Of a DNA stretch of 23,964 nt, positions 16,352 to 23,964 are shown piece after piece (the stretch's first letter is position 1; every line of letters begins with the position of its first letter). Source of the stretch: Campylobacteraceae bacterium (lineage in GTDB: Bacteria; Campylobacterota; Campylobacteria; Campylobacterales; Campylobacteraceae); assembly GCA_031290675.1 (NCBI GenBank), contig JAITNC010000081.1:1-23964 (forward strand), given 5' to 3'. A program made the translations under genes and the position numbers. The notes under the pieces were generated by a model. The model had not been told where the DNA came from. It saw only the letters and a list, made by a program, of their open reading frames with translations, and ran no database searches.

Positions 16352-16428
16352 GTAACTTAAAATCAAATAATTTATTTTTAACTGTCAGTCTGTTTTATAT
16401 ATTTATTATAAATTAATATTATTTTATG

Positions 16429-16434
16429 TAAAAT
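16429..16434 (+). promoter_or_regulatory. Promoter of the secreted protein / ankyrin lipoprotein pair
   Basis: TAAAAT at 16429-16434 follows a long A/T-rich stretch (16381-16428) and precedes the first ATG by 34 bp. No -35 is evident. Confidence 0.45.
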
Positions 16435-16467
16435 ACTTTTTTATCACAAAGTTATTTGGAGTAAATT

Positions 16468-16758
16468 ATGAAAAAAATTATTTTTACATTGATATTATTG
16501 GTATTTACAGTTGATGCAAAGATTTTGGTTGCTGTATGCACCAACAATGACGCTCGCAATGCGGATGCTGTCTTGCACTGCACCGGAGATTATGACCCAA
16601 AGAAAGAGAGCGATAGCCCGACTATTAGAAAAATGTATAAACTAGGATGGAAAATAAAAATATCGTTTCCTGTAGCCAGTCATGGTAGTGGGCCTGGTAA
16701 GTACAGCAGTGATATTAATCTTGGATATAGTGTGGGTTTTATTTTTGAAAAAGATTAG
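16468..16758 (+). CDS. Small secreted protein of unknown function
   Basis: 96 residues with a clear signal peptide (MKKIIFTLILLVFTVDA, probable cut after A17). The mature part of about 79 residues has two cysteines (C24, C38) that could form a disulfide, and a C-terminal beta-like stretch (SDINLGYSVGFIFEKD). I do not recognise a family. GGAG (16458-16461) is six bases before the ATG. It ends one base before the ankyrin lipoprotein start, so the two probably form an operon and may act together outside the inner membrane. Confidence 0.7.
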   Translation: MKKIIFTLILLVFTVDAKILVAVCTNNDARNADAVLHCTGDYDPKKESDSPTIRKMYKLGWKIKISFPVASHGSGPGKYSSDINLGYSVGFIFEKD

Positions 16759-16759
16759 T

Positions 16760-18208
16760 ATGAGGAAAATTTTACTATTTTTTATAGTTAATATATTAGT
16801 TTTTATACACGGATGTGCATTGGCTGACAATCCTACATCCGCAGTAAATCAAGTGGTTGGTGTCGTTGCGGTAACAGTTCATGATGTCTTGAACTATGAA
16901 GATAATCTAAAATATTATAATATCGCAAGAACTCTTGGTAAAAATAAAAACTTAGCAGATTCTATCGTAGAACTTAGACAAAACAAATACAGCAATCTAA
17001 CCTCAGAGGAAACACTTATTATTATTAAAAAATTGATAGAGAAAGGAGCAGATATTAATGCGCCTAGCAGGGGAGGTATGCATCTACTCGTAGAGGTTTT
17101 GATAACAGATTATTTTCCATCATATAAATTTATAGATTTTTACAGGCTTAGCTCTTCATTGCAAAATTTAGAAATTGACGCTAAGGATGATAACGGTTTT
17201 ACCGCTTTGACTTTTGTAACTTCAAATAGAGAAGTAAGTAGTACAAAATACACATTGCATATGTTTAAAGATAGTACATTGGTTAAGTATTATATACATG
17301 CACTTGTTGGAAGATATGGTGCAGATCCAAATATAGCAGCTCCAGATGGCGAGAGTCCTCTTATGCAAATTCTTAAATACAGTAGTGATTTTTGTAACAT
17401 TAAATTTTTATTTTCCAACCCAAACAACCAACCAGACCTTAATTATATTGCACCTGATGGCAAGAGTATGACAAATTATGTTGTAGATGGCATCAAAAGG
17501 GGTTGGATGAGTGAGGATTGTTATTATAGCGATATGATAGTCCCGGAATATGCAAATAGCTCTACGGCTTTTATGGATTATGTTATCAAAAATATAGGTT
17601 TTAATGATGGTATTTCAACACAAGATAGAGCTTATATATTGGTATATCTGCTTAAGACAAATAGAATGAATATGGCTGAATATATGTTGTCCAATAAGAT
17701 TGTTAAGTTTACAGATACAGATGACAACGGCACAAGCGCAGCCTCTCATGTGGCTAAAAGCAAAAATAAAGAGTTGATGGCATTTGGCTCTAAATATGGT
17801 GTAAAATTGGATATACATAGTTTGAATGAGCAGATTTTTGCTATAGGTAATTTTGATGATAAATCCTTAACTCTCAAGGTGGGAGATATCAAAAACAGAT
17901 CTTCCGGTTTGGATATAGTTTTAACAAATAAGCTTAAAAAAGAGATAAATATTGTTGATATTACTGTGACAATAAATGGACATAGCAGAACTAAAAATGC
18001 GATAGATTTGAGCTCTTTTGGAGAGGTAGAAGCATCCTCAAGTGTGACGGAAACAGGTGAGTTTTTGACTCGTGATATGTTGGCAAATTTGATGTCTGAG
18101 GGCGAATATATCGGCTTTGATTTTAGCATCAAGATACACTATAAAATAGATGGAAAGCTGTATGAATTTTCACAAGCTCGCAAAATATGGCAGAAGGTGA
18201 CATTTTAG
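16760..18208 (+). CDS. Ankyrin-repeat lipoprotein of unknown function
   Basis: 482 residues from ATG 16760 (MRKILLFFIVN). A longer frame reaches back to 16682 inside the upstream gene but would misplace the signal sequence. A hydrophobic leader ends at FIHGC, with C19 a plausible though imperfect lipidation site. Ankyrin-like units occur at about 86-115 (LIEKGADINAPSRGG), 138-153 (IDAKDDNGFTALTF), 187-205 (GADPNIAAPDGESPLMQIL), 226-241 (DLNYIAPDGKSMTNYV) and near 335-350 (DDNGTSAASHVA). The last 120 residues look beta-rich and match no domain I know. Codon use is more A/T-rich than in the neighbouring ribosomal genes. Likely partner of the preceding secreted protein. Confidence 0.7.
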   Translation: MRKILLFFIVNILVFIHGCALADNPTSAVNQVVGVVAVTVHDVLNYEDNLKYYNIARTLGKNKNLADSIVELRQNKYSNLTSEETLIIIKKLIEKGADINAPSRGGMHLLVEVLITDYFPSYKFIDFYRLSSSLQNLEIDAKDDNGFTALTFVTSNREVSSTKYTLHMFKDSTLVKYYIHALVGRYGADPNIAAPDGESPLMQILKYSSDFCNIKFLFSNPNNQPDLNYIAPDGKSMTNYVVDGIKRGWMSEDCYYSDMIVPEYANSSTAFMDYVIKNIGFNDGISTQDRAYILVYLLKTNRMNMAEYMLSNKIVKFTDTDDNGTSAASHVAKSKNKELMAFGSKYGVKLDIHSLNEQIFAIGNFDDKSLTLKVGDIKNRSSGLDIVLTNKLKKEINIVDITVTINGHSRTKNAIDLSSFGEVEASSSVTETGEFLTRDMLANLMSEGEYIGFDFSIKIHYKIDGKLYEFSQARKIWQKVTF

Positions 18209-18260
18209 TTATCTGTCTTTGCGGAAAAGAAAATAATAAGAAAAAAGTGAACCAAAAGAT

Positions 18261-18280
18261 AAAAAAAGCCCAAGAAGGCT
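18261..18280 (-). terminator. Minus-strand terminator
   Basis: On the minus strand AGCC (18280-18277) and GGCT (18270-18267) enclose TTCTTG and are followed by a run of seven T. The stem is only 4 bp, so it is weak. It would end transcripts coming from the SixA-type gene. Confidence 0.4.
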
Positions 18281-18282
18281 GA

Positions 18283-18517
18283 GATTATCACGCTTGCTTC
18301 GCTGTTCCTTCGCTTCACTCAGAGCTCGCAAGCTCACAATGACACAAAAGGATATTGTGTGGCGCAAAAAGACAAGAAAGATGGATTGCCACGTTCGCAA
18401 GCTCACTCGCAATGACGAGATGATGGAGACACAAACAAAAACACAGATTCTTCGGCCTCACCTCTGAATGACGATGAGTGGATTGCCATGCTTGAGCGCA
18501 AGATAGCAATGATTGGG
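18283..18517. repeat. Cluster of short interspersed palindromic repeats
   Basis: Unit A, 18283-18345: GATTATCACG ... CTCACAATGACAC. Unit B, 18384-18417: GATTGCCACG ... CTCGCAATGACG. Unit C, 18444-18473: CAGATTCTTCGG ... CTCTGAATGACG. Unit D, 18480-18517: GATTGCCATGC ... AGCAATGATTG. B and D belong to the GATTGCC...GCAATGAC type and C to the GATTCTTC...GAATGAC type, both seen scattered between genes in many unrelated bacteria. The copies differ from each other, indicating age. Confidence 0.7.
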
Positions 18518-18579
18518 GAAGACGGAAACACAGATATTTCACAAGCTCAGCATAACGCAGAATAGGCTTCGGCTCAACA

Positions 18580-19074
18580 TTACACAAATATTTTATGCTT
18601 TTTGGGAAAGTCAAAAAAGAGTTTTTTGCCGCTGCTTGAGGATATATCGGAAAAACACTCAACATCAAACTCTATGCAAAAGATGCCGCAGGTTGGGATA
18701 TTGCCGACAAATTTGCCGCTCAAATTCTCGCATATCTCCGTGATGGTTGGATTGTGTCCTACGATAAAAACGCTTTTATGCTCGTCGCTTATCTGAGTAA
18801 TGATATCAAGATACACAGCGGACGTGCCCGTATAGAGCTTCGGCTCTGTTTTCAAGTTTGCCACTTCCAATCTTTCGGCGATGATTTTGGCTGTGCTAAA
18901 CGCTCTTTTGGCTGGAGATGAGATGATGATGTCGGGTTTGACTTTGTATCTCTTGAGCCGTTCACCCATAAATGGTGCGTCGCCCTCGCCTCTGCCATTT
19001 AGCGGTCTGTCTATGTCGTCGCATGCTATATTTTGCTCTGACTTCGCGTGGCGTATAAAGTATATCGTTTTCAT
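18580..19074 (-). CDS. SixA-type histidine phosphatase
   Basis: 164 residues, close to the SixA length. R8-H9 in FIRHAKSEQN form the catalytic RHG-type motif (H9 is the phosphate acceptor). R57 follows in SSPAKRA, and H107 lies in VGHNPT. These define the histidine phosphatase superfamily; RHAKS is the SixA flavour. SixA dephosphorylates phosphohistidine on phosphotransfer proteins in E. coli; the substrate here is unknown. The C-terminal tail (about residues 140-164) is lysine/serine-rich and abuts the repeat cluster. It diverges from the DASS transporter gene. Confidence 0.85.
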   Translation of the reverse strand: MKTIYFIRHAKSEQNIACDDIDRPLNGRGEGDAPFMGERLKRYKVKPDIIISSPAKRAFSTAKIIAERLEVANLKTEPKLYTGTSAVYLDIITQISDEHKSVFIVGHNPTITEICENLSGKFVGNIPTCGIFCIEFDVECFSDISSSSGKKLFFDFPKKHKIFV

Positions 19075-19201
19075 AAAATCCCATTTCCGAGAATTATTTT
19101 TCTATTAAAAATATTACAACATATATGTGTGTATAGACTTAACCATATATAGTAGTATTTCTCGCTTAAATTTATTTTATTTTTGCTAGGAGGCATAAAT
19201 A

Positions 19202-20653
19202 ATGGAGAAGTATATCAAATTAGCTGCACCATTTTTATTGGGAGCTATCGTTTTTCTCATTCCGACACCTGAGGGGGTAAGTGTAAATACTTGGATTTAT
19301 TTCAGTATTTTCATCGGAGTTGTCGTTGGTTTGATACTGGAGCCAATCCCGGCTGCCCTTATCGGCTTTATCGGAATCACGTTGTCTGTTTTGTTTGGAG
19401 TTGGACCTGCGGGTTCGGGGGAAAAAGCTGCTACTGCCGGCGCATCTATAAATTGGGCACTAACAGGCTTTTCAAATGCGACAGTTTGGCTGATTTTCGC
19501 CGCCTTTATGATAGGCATCGGATATCAAAACTCCGGTCTGGGCAAAAGGCTCGCCCTATTTCTCGTCGCCAGACTCGGCAAATCCACATTGGGTTTGGGG
19601 TATGCTATCGCCATCACGGACGGTATATTGGCTCCTTTCATACCAAGTAACGCGGCAAGAAGCGGCGGCACGCTCTACCCAATCATCACTTCTATTCCGT
19701 CAATGTTTGGGAGTTATCCGGATAAAGACGCAAGAAAGATAGGAGCTTATTTGGCGTGGTGCGCTCTTGCAACGACCTGCGTTTCAAGCTCCGTATTTCT
19801 GACCGGACAAGCGCCAAACCCATTGGCGTTAGAGGTCGCCTCAAAATCGGGAATCGCTACTGTTGATTGGTCGGGGTGGTTTATAGCGTTCGCCCCTGTC
19901 GGTCTTATACTTTTTTTGGCGACCCCTTTGCTGGCTTACATCATCTATCCACCCGAAATAAAGGGCTCAAAAGAGGTTGTTGTCTGGGCAAAAGATGAGG
20001 CAAAAAAACTTGGCAAAATCTCGCTAAAAGAGATATTGATGATTTGCATCTCTCTGTGCGCGCTTGTTTTGTGGATAGGAAGCAGCAAGTTTGGCGTAAA
20101 TGCGACCACAACGGCGATATTGGTGATAATAGCCATGCTTGCGTGCAAAATCATCTCTTGGGATAATTTCCTCGCTAACAAACCGGCGTGGAATGTTTTG
20201 GTCTGGTTCGGTACACTTGTAACAATGGCGGGCGGACTTAAAAATGTCGGCTTCCTGTCGTGGGTAGCCAACTTTGCGGGGCATTATCTGAGTGATTTTT
20301 CGCCTATGAGCGCTATGGTAGGTCTGGTAGTGTTGTACTATTTTATCCACTACTTTTTCGCCTCAACGACAGCGCACGTTACGGCACTGCTGGCTCTGTT
20401 CATAGTGATGGCGCAAGCTATACCAAACATAGACGTATCTTTGGTAACGCTGATGATGTTGCTGCCGATGGGTATCATGGGCGTTTTGACTCCGTACGGA
20501 ACGGGGCATAGTCCTGTCTGGTTTGCGAGCGGGTATATCAAAGCGACAGATTTCTGGCGGCTTGGATTTATATTTGGCACTATATATCTGCTTGTTTATC
20601 TGCTTGTCGGTATCCCATGGATTACGCATTTCGCTTCCAAGTGGGTCTTTTAA
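19202..20653 (+). CDS. DASS (SLC13) family anion:sodium symporter
   Basis: 483 residues with about 12 membrane segments. FIPSNAARSGGTLYPI (147-161) matches the SNT-type motif of the CitT/DASS family, and TPYGTGHSPVWFASGYI near the C-terminus is the second such motif. Substrates of close relatives are di- and tricarboxylates, sometimes exchanged rather than symported; the substrate here cannot be told. AGGAGG (19188-19193) gives a strong ribosome site. Stands alone between the SixA-type and rhomboid genes. Confidence 0.88.
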   Translation: MEKYIKLAAPFLLGAIVFLIPTPEGVSVNTWIYFSIFIGVVVGLILEPIPAALIGFIGITLSVLFGVGPAGSGEKAATAGASINWALTGFSNATVWLIFAAFMIGIGYQNSGLGKRLALFLVARLGKSTLGLGYAIAITDGILAPFIPSNAARSGGTLYPIITSIPSMFGSYPDKDARKIGAYLAWCALATTCVSSSVFLTGQAPNPLALEVASKSGIATVDWSGWFIAFAPVGLILFLATPLLAYIIYPPEIKGSKEVVVWAKDEAKKLGKISLKEILMICISLCALVLWIGSSKFGVNATTTAILVIIAMLACKIISWDNFLANKPAWNVLVWFGTLVTMAGGLKNVGFLSWVANFAGHYLSDFSPMSAMVGLVVLYYFIHYFFASTTAHVTALLALFIVMAQAIPNIDVSLVTLMMLLPMGIMGVLTPYGTGHSPVWFASGYIKATDFWRLGFIFGTIYLLVYLLVGIPWITHFASKWVF

Positions 20654-20663
20654 TATTTAAAGA

Positions 20664-20694
20664 TTTTTGCTCAAGTTTAACTCTTGGGCAAAAA
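20664..20694. terminator. Bidirectional terminator between convergent genes
   Basis: TTTTTGCTCAAG (20664-20675) pairs with CTTGGGCAAAAA (20683-20694), 12 bp with one G-T pair over a 7-nt loop. The stem has T-rich arms on both strands. It serves the transporter gene on plus and the rhomboid gene on minus. Confidence 0.85.
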
Positions 20695-20695
20695 C

Positions 20696-21229
20696 CTATC
20701 TGAGCGTTTTTCCTATCAGCCACCCTACGCCAAAACCTATGATGTGTGCGTACCACGCGATATTCATACCAGCCAACAAAGGCAAAAATGAGATGAGCAA
20801 TATGGCTATGACGAGACCTTGTCTGTTGAACTTATCTTTTTGCGCTATCCAGCCTATGATGACACATATAGCCCCTGACGCTCCGACGACATTGACATTC
20901 ATGTCAAAACTATATATAAAAGCGTATGTTATGAGCGAGGTGGCGATACCGCCGACATAATACAAAAGCACAAAAAAGAGCTTTCCGCGCGCCGCTTCTA
21001 TGAGCGTGCCAAACTGAAAAAGCACTACCATATTCATAGCCAAGTGCATAAGACCGCCGTGTACAAATATCGTGCTCAAGGGCTGCCAATACGCACCTTG
21101 TAAAAAATAGATATTTAGCCCAAACGCCGCACTCATAAAATCATATTGTGTTTGTAAAAAATATACAACCGCACTCACGCATATAGTAAATATAGTAGCG
21201 TACGGCTTTGTGTTTGTTAAAAAATTCAA
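20696..21229 (-). CDS. Rhomboid family intramembrane serine protease
   Basis: 177 residues with about six membrane helices. S118 in VGASGA (GxSG) is the catalytic serine and H162 in WYAHIIGFGVGW the catalytic histidine; HGGLMHLAMNM (57-67) supplies the conserved oxyanion-side residues. Rhomboids cut transmembrane proteins within the bilayer. The start is TTG 21229, eight bases after AGGAAGG; no ATG fits the N-terminus as well. Divergent from murA. Confidence 0.9.
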   Translation of the reverse strand: MNFLTNTKPYATIFTICVSAVVYFLQTQYDFMSAAFGLNIYFLQGAYWQPLSTIFVHGGLMHLAMNMVVLFQFGTLIEAARGKLFFVLLYYVGGIATSLITYAFIYSFDMNVNVVGASGAICVIIGWIAQKDKFNRQGLVIAILLISFLPLLAGMNIAWYAHIIGFGVGWLIGKTLR

Positions 21230-21282
21230 TCTTTTTGCCTTCCTGTTTTTGATTTCTAATCATACATAAAAGAAACTTTTAC

Positions 21283-21288
21283 TACAAT
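21283..21288 (+). promoter_or_regulatory. Promoter of murA-moeA
   Basis: TACAAT (21283-21288) lies 30 bp before ATG 21318 in the space between divergent rhomboid and murA genes. The -35 is weak. AAGGA (21304-21308) is the murA ribosome site. Confidence 0.45.
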
Positions 21289-21317
21289 GATAAATTAAAA
21301 AAATAAGGAAAATTATT

Positions 21318-22580
21318 ATGGATTATTTAGAGATAAAAGGCGGTAAAAAACTAAAAGGCGAGGTCGTGATATCTGGCGCAAAAAACGCCGCCCTGCCCTT
21401 GCTGACATCTACACTTTTGAGCAAAACTCCCGTTCATATAAGCAACATTCCGGACGTGGCAGATGTCAAAACTCTGCTTCAACTGCTTCAAAATCTTGGA
21501 GCAAAACAGACATTTGAAAACAACAAAGCTATCGTAGACACGAGTGGCGTAAATTCTACGTGTGCGAACTATGATATAGTACGAAAAATGCGTGCTTCCA
21601 TATTGACTTTGGGACCTCTGCTCACACGCTTCGGACACTGCGAAGTATCACTTCCGGGCGGTTGCGCCATCGGTCAAAGACCTATAGACCTGCACCTCAA
21701 GGCGCTGGAGCAGATGGGCGCAGTGATAGATATCAGACAAGGATACATCGTAGCCACCGCACCAAAAGCTCTCAAGGGAGCAAATATACTGTTTGACAAA
21801 ATTACCGTAACGGGCAGTGAAAATATCATCATGGCGGCGGCACTGGCTCACGGGACAAGCGTCTTGAGCAATGTAGCCAAAGAGCCCGAAGTGGTGCAGC
21901 TTTGCGAGATACTAAACGCAAGCGGCGTACCGATAAAAGGCATAGGCACGGACGAACTTGAGATAGAAGGAAGCTGCGGGAAACTTCTAAATTTCGTTGA
22001 TATTTCCGTCATACCGGACAGAATAGAAGCCGGAACTTACCTTTGCGCCGGAGCTATCACAAACTCAACCATCACTATCAAAAATGTTCTCAGCGAACAC
22101 CTCAAAGCTCTTCTTTCAAAACTCGCCGCTATGGGATTTGGTATAGAAAAAACTTCTGATAGCGTTACGATAACGCCCTGCGGCACGATACTCCCCGTAG
22201 ATATAGAAACCATAGAATACCCGGGATTTCCGACAGATATGCAAGCCCAATTTATGGCACTTTGCACGCAGGCTGAGGGGACAAGCCTCATAGATGAGCG
22301 GCTTTTTGAAAACCGCTTTATGCACGTGAGCGAACTCTCCCGCATGGGTGCGGATATCAAGCTCACGAGCCACACAGCCACAGTTTACGGGGCTACAAAA
22401 TTGACAGGTGCGGACGTGATGGCGACAGACCTTAGAGCCAGCTCGGCTTTGGTCTTGGCGGCTCTTGTCGCACAAGGCAAAACACGTATTCATCGTATCT
22501 ATCATCTTGACAGAGGCTATGAAAATCTGGAGGGCAAACTATCCCTTCTTGGCGCTGATATAAAACGACTATCGGAGTAA
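21318..22580 (+). CDS. murA: UDP-N-acetylglucosamine 1-carboxyvinyltransferase
   Basis: 420 residues, full length. K22-N23 ([11 protein letters not shown]) and C116 ([15 protein letters not shown]) are the catalytic residues; the cysteine form is the one alkylated by fosfomycin, whereas a few bacteria carry aspartate. [15 protein letters not shown] and [16 protein letters not shown] are further signatures. It transfers enolpyruvate from PEP to UDP-GlcNAc, the first committed step of peptidoglycan synthesis in the cytoplasm. moeA follows after 4 bp. Confidence 0.98.
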   Translation: MDYLEIKGGKKLKGEVVISGAKNAALPLLTSTLLSKTPVHISNIPDVADVKTLLQLLQNLGAKQTFENNKAIVDTSGVNSTCANYDIVRKMRASILTLGPLLTRFGHCEVSLPGGCAIGQRPIDLHLKALEQMGAVIDIRQGYIVATAPKALKGANILFDKITVTGSENIIMAAALAHGTSVLSNVAKEPEVVQLCEILNASGVPIKGIGTDELEIEGSCGKLLNFVDISVIPDRIEAGTYLCAGAITNSTITIKNVLSEHLKALLSKLAAMGFGIEKTSDSVTITPCGTILPVDIETIEYPGFPTDMQAQFMALCTQAEGTSLIDERLFENRFMHVSELSRMGADIKLTSHTATVYGATKLTGADVMATDLRASSALVLAALVAQGKTRIHRIYHLDRGYENLEGKLSLLGADIKRLSE

Positions 22581-22584
22581 AACA

Positions 22585-23775
22585 ATGGCTGGTTTAAATT
22601 TTGAAGAGGCTTTTGAAAAGCTGATAAATGCAGCAAAAGTGAAAAATGAGATAAAAATCGTGCCGCTTGCGCAAGCACTTGGAAAGGTATTGGCTGAAGA
22701 TATCATCTCATCGCGGGATTTGCCGCCCTACAACAACTCCGCGCTTGACGGATACGCCGTAAGATATACGGAGCGAGGCACGCGCTTGCGTATCAACAAA
22801 ACCACCATTTTTGCCGGCGTTAGCCTTGATGCGTGTCTTGGAAAAGATGAGTGTTATAAGATAATGACAGGGGCAAAAATCCCAGCGGACGCCGATACTA
22901 TCGTGCGTTTTGAAGACGCTTGTGTAGAAGGCGAGTTTGTAAATATACCAGAATCACTCAAGCAAAATGACGGTTTTAGAGCTAAAGGTGAGGAGTGCAA
23001 AAAAGGCGAACTTTTAGTCCCCAAAGGTGCGCAAATCAACGCCGCCCATATCGCCCTCTTCGCCGCTGTGGGCGTGGCTTGCGTGAAAGTCAAAAGCTCT
23101 CTTAAGATATGCGTCCTCTCAAGTGGAAATGAGCTCAAAGAACCTTATGAACACGCTACGCCTGACCAGCTTTACAACATCAACTCTTACGCTCTTATCG
23201 CCCTGCTCTCAAGTTTTGGCTTTGAGGCGGACTACGGCGGGATAATCCCTGATGATTTGGAAAAAACCACACGCTTTTTTCACGACATAAAAGAGTACGA
23301 TGTCATCATCTCAAGCGGCGGCGTTAGCGTCGGGGAGGCTGATTTTGTGAAAGAGGCTTTGAAAAAAAACGGCTTTGAGGCTATTTTCACGAGTATAAAT
23401 CTCAAACCCGGCAAACCAACCACTTGCGGGACTATGGGCAAAACTATCGTCCTCTCCATGGCTGGCAATCCGCTTGCGGCGATACTGAACACGTTTTTGT
23501 TTGCGATACCCTGTCTCAAAAAGATACAAGGCGAGAGCGACTTTGAACATAAAAGCATGGAGGCTGTAAATGTGGAGAGTTTCAAACTCAAAGACGCAAG
23601 AGCCAACGTAGTAATGGGGCGGCTTGAGAACGGGAAGTTTTATGTTACGAACAAAGGCAAGATAAACTCGGGCGAGGTTTTGCCGCTGTCCAAAAGTAAC
23701 GCTATCTCTATCGTGAGTGCGGGTACGCCGCTCGTTGAGAAAGGCGATATTATCAAAGTTTACAGGATTTTTTAA
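22585..23775 (+). CDS. moeA: Molybdopterin molybdenumtransferase
   Basis: 396 residues. DLPPYNNSALDGYAVR (45-60), TGAKIP (95-100), SSGGVSVGEADFVKEAL (243-259), LKPGKPT (273-279) and MAGNPLAAI (292-300) are the MoeA hallmarks; the third segment holds the MoCF-type binding site. It inserts molybdate into adenylylated molybdopterin, for molybdoenzymes such as nitrate or formate oxidoreductases common in this phylum. A terminator follows directly. Four-base spacing from murA suggests co-transcription without a shared pathway. Confidence 0.96.
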   Translation: MAGLNFEEAFEKLINAAKVKNEIKIVPLAQALGKVLAEDIISSRDLPPYNNSALDGYAVRYTERGTRLRINKTTIFAGVSLDACLGKDECYKIMTGAKIPADADTIVRFEDACVEGEFVNIPESLKQNDGFRAKGEECKKGELLVPKGAQINAAHIALFAAVGVACVKVKSSLKICVLSSGNELKEPYEHATPDQLYNINSYALIALLSSFGFEADYGGIIPDDLEKTTRFFHDIKEYDVIISSGGVSVGEADFVKEALKKNGFEAIFTSINLKPGKPTTCGTMGKTIVLSMAGNPLAAILNTFLFAIPCLKKIQGESDFEHKSMEAVNVESFKLKDARANVVMGRLENGKFYVTNKGKINSGEVLPLSKSNAISIVSAGTPLVEKGDIIKVYRIF

Positions 23776-23781
23776 ACTTCT

Positions 23782-23808
23782 TTGTTTGGGGATATTTTCC
23801 TCAAACAA
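23782..23808 (+). terminator. Terminator after moeA
   Basis: TTGTTTGGGG (23782-23791) pairs with CCTCAAACAA (23799-23808), a 10-bp stem with one G-T pair and a 7-nt A/T loop. The following sequence is A/T-rich but has no long T run. Confidence 0.7.
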
Positions 23809-23822
23809 TTAAATTTCACTTT

Positions 23823-23873
23823 GAAGCGCAAATTTTTATTATTTTTAAGATTTTTTTTGATATTATGCGCTTC
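23823..23873 (+). promoter_or_regulatory. tRNA-Gly promoter region flanked by an inverted repeat
   Basis: TATTAT (23861-23866) is a likely -10, behind T-rich DNA, for the tRNA starting at 23886. The region is enclosed by GAAGCGCA (23823-23830) and TGCGCTTC (23866-23873), an exact 8-bp inverted repeat that overlaps the end of the -10 and the likely start site. Confidence 0.45.
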
Positions 23874-23885
23874 TACATTTTTTAT

Positions 23886-23960
23886 GCGGGAATAGCTCAG
23901 TGGTAGAGCACAACCTTGCCAAGGTTGGGGTCGCGAGTTCGAACCTCGTTTCCCGCTCCA
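23886..23960 (+). tRNA. tRNA-Gly (anticodon GCC)
   Basis: 75 nt. The acceptor stem pairs GCGGGAA with TTCCCGC, followed by discriminator T and an encoded CCA. The D-arm reads AGCTCAGTGGTAGAGC. The anticodon arm is CAACC-TTGCCAA-GGTTG with GCC at 23918-23920, and the T-loop GTTCGAAC is canonical. It reads GGC/GGT codons. Discriminator U fits glycine identity in bacteria. Confidence 0.97.
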
Positions 23961-23964
23961 TTTT

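Larger units (their letters stand above)
18209..18579. other. Non-coding stretch with decayed palindromic repeats
   Basis: 371 bp without a credible gene between the ankyrin lipoprotein and the convergent SixA-type gene. It holds a weak minus-strand terminator (18261-18280) and at least four short repeat units (18283-18517). The remainder (18518-18579) has a further degenerate run of similar character. Confidence 0.7.

Noticed and set aside
16682..16759. Upstream start for the ankyrin lipoprotein
   Set aside because: It overlaps the secreted protein gene, and the lipoprotein signal begins at ATG 16760, one base after the previous stop.
18315..18668. Minus-strand frame through the repeat cluster
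   Set aside because: Its sequence is a translation of the palindromic repeats and of the antisense of the SixA-type gene tail; no ribosome site.
20363..20629. Minus-strand frames across the DASS transporter
   Set aside because: Low-complexity shadow frames of a well-supported membrane transporter gene.
1..23964. CRISPR array, insertion sequence transposase or prophage genes
   Set aside because: No regularly spaced repeats, transposase motifs or phage genes were found on either strand.

Overview
This window appears to be chromosomal DNA of a Campylobacterota (Epsilonproteobacteria) species. The GC content is moderate to low. The S10-spc-alpha ribosomal gene block runs as one series from rpsJ to rplQ, has no rpmD (L30) between rpsE and rplO, and continues through secY-map-infA. 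Many promoters look like TGC-TATAAT or TAAAAT with a T-rich upstream region and a weak -35, which is common in this phylum. I cannot assign a genus from the sequence alone.

Layout. Positions 1-706 are an accessory-looking edge. It holds the 5' part of a ParA-family ATPase gene on the minus strand, with a possible structured leader and a tandem 15-bp repeat upstream. Next comes a compact locus that looks like a type I toxin-antitoxin module: a 22-24 residue hydrophobic peptide ORF with its own promoter, a switch-like leader that hides the ribosome site, an antisense promoter inside the ORF and two strong hairpins behind it. Positions 707-2399 carry an AAA_14/DUF4143-type ATPase gene (minus) and a DUF2569-type membrane protein gene (plus). 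The latter is bracketed by an identical 23-bp palindromic repeat.

Positions 2434-16351 are the ribosomal block. It starts at a near-consensus promoter (TTGACA-17-TAAAAT) and a leader with a possible attenuator. It has a second promoter and a leader of mutually exclusive hairpins before rpmJ, and ends at a 13-bp-stem terminator. It encodes 26 ribosomal proteins plus SecY, methionine aminopeptidase, IF-1 and RNA polymerase alpha, so translation, export, N-terminal processing and transcription are co-expressed.

Positions 16429-18208 encode a small secreted protein and an adjoining ankyrin-repeat lipoprotein, both unrecognised in function. Positions 18209-18579 are non-coding and contain a cluster of decayed short palindromic repeats of the widespread GATTGCC...GCAATGAC and GATTCTTC...GAATGAC types. 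After this come a SixA-type phosphatase (minus), a DASS/SLC13 transporter (plus), a rhomboid protease (minus), murA, moeA and tRNA-Gly(GCC). The most interesting candidates are the toxin-antitoxin-like locus at 481-661 and the rpmJ leader at 13240-13374.
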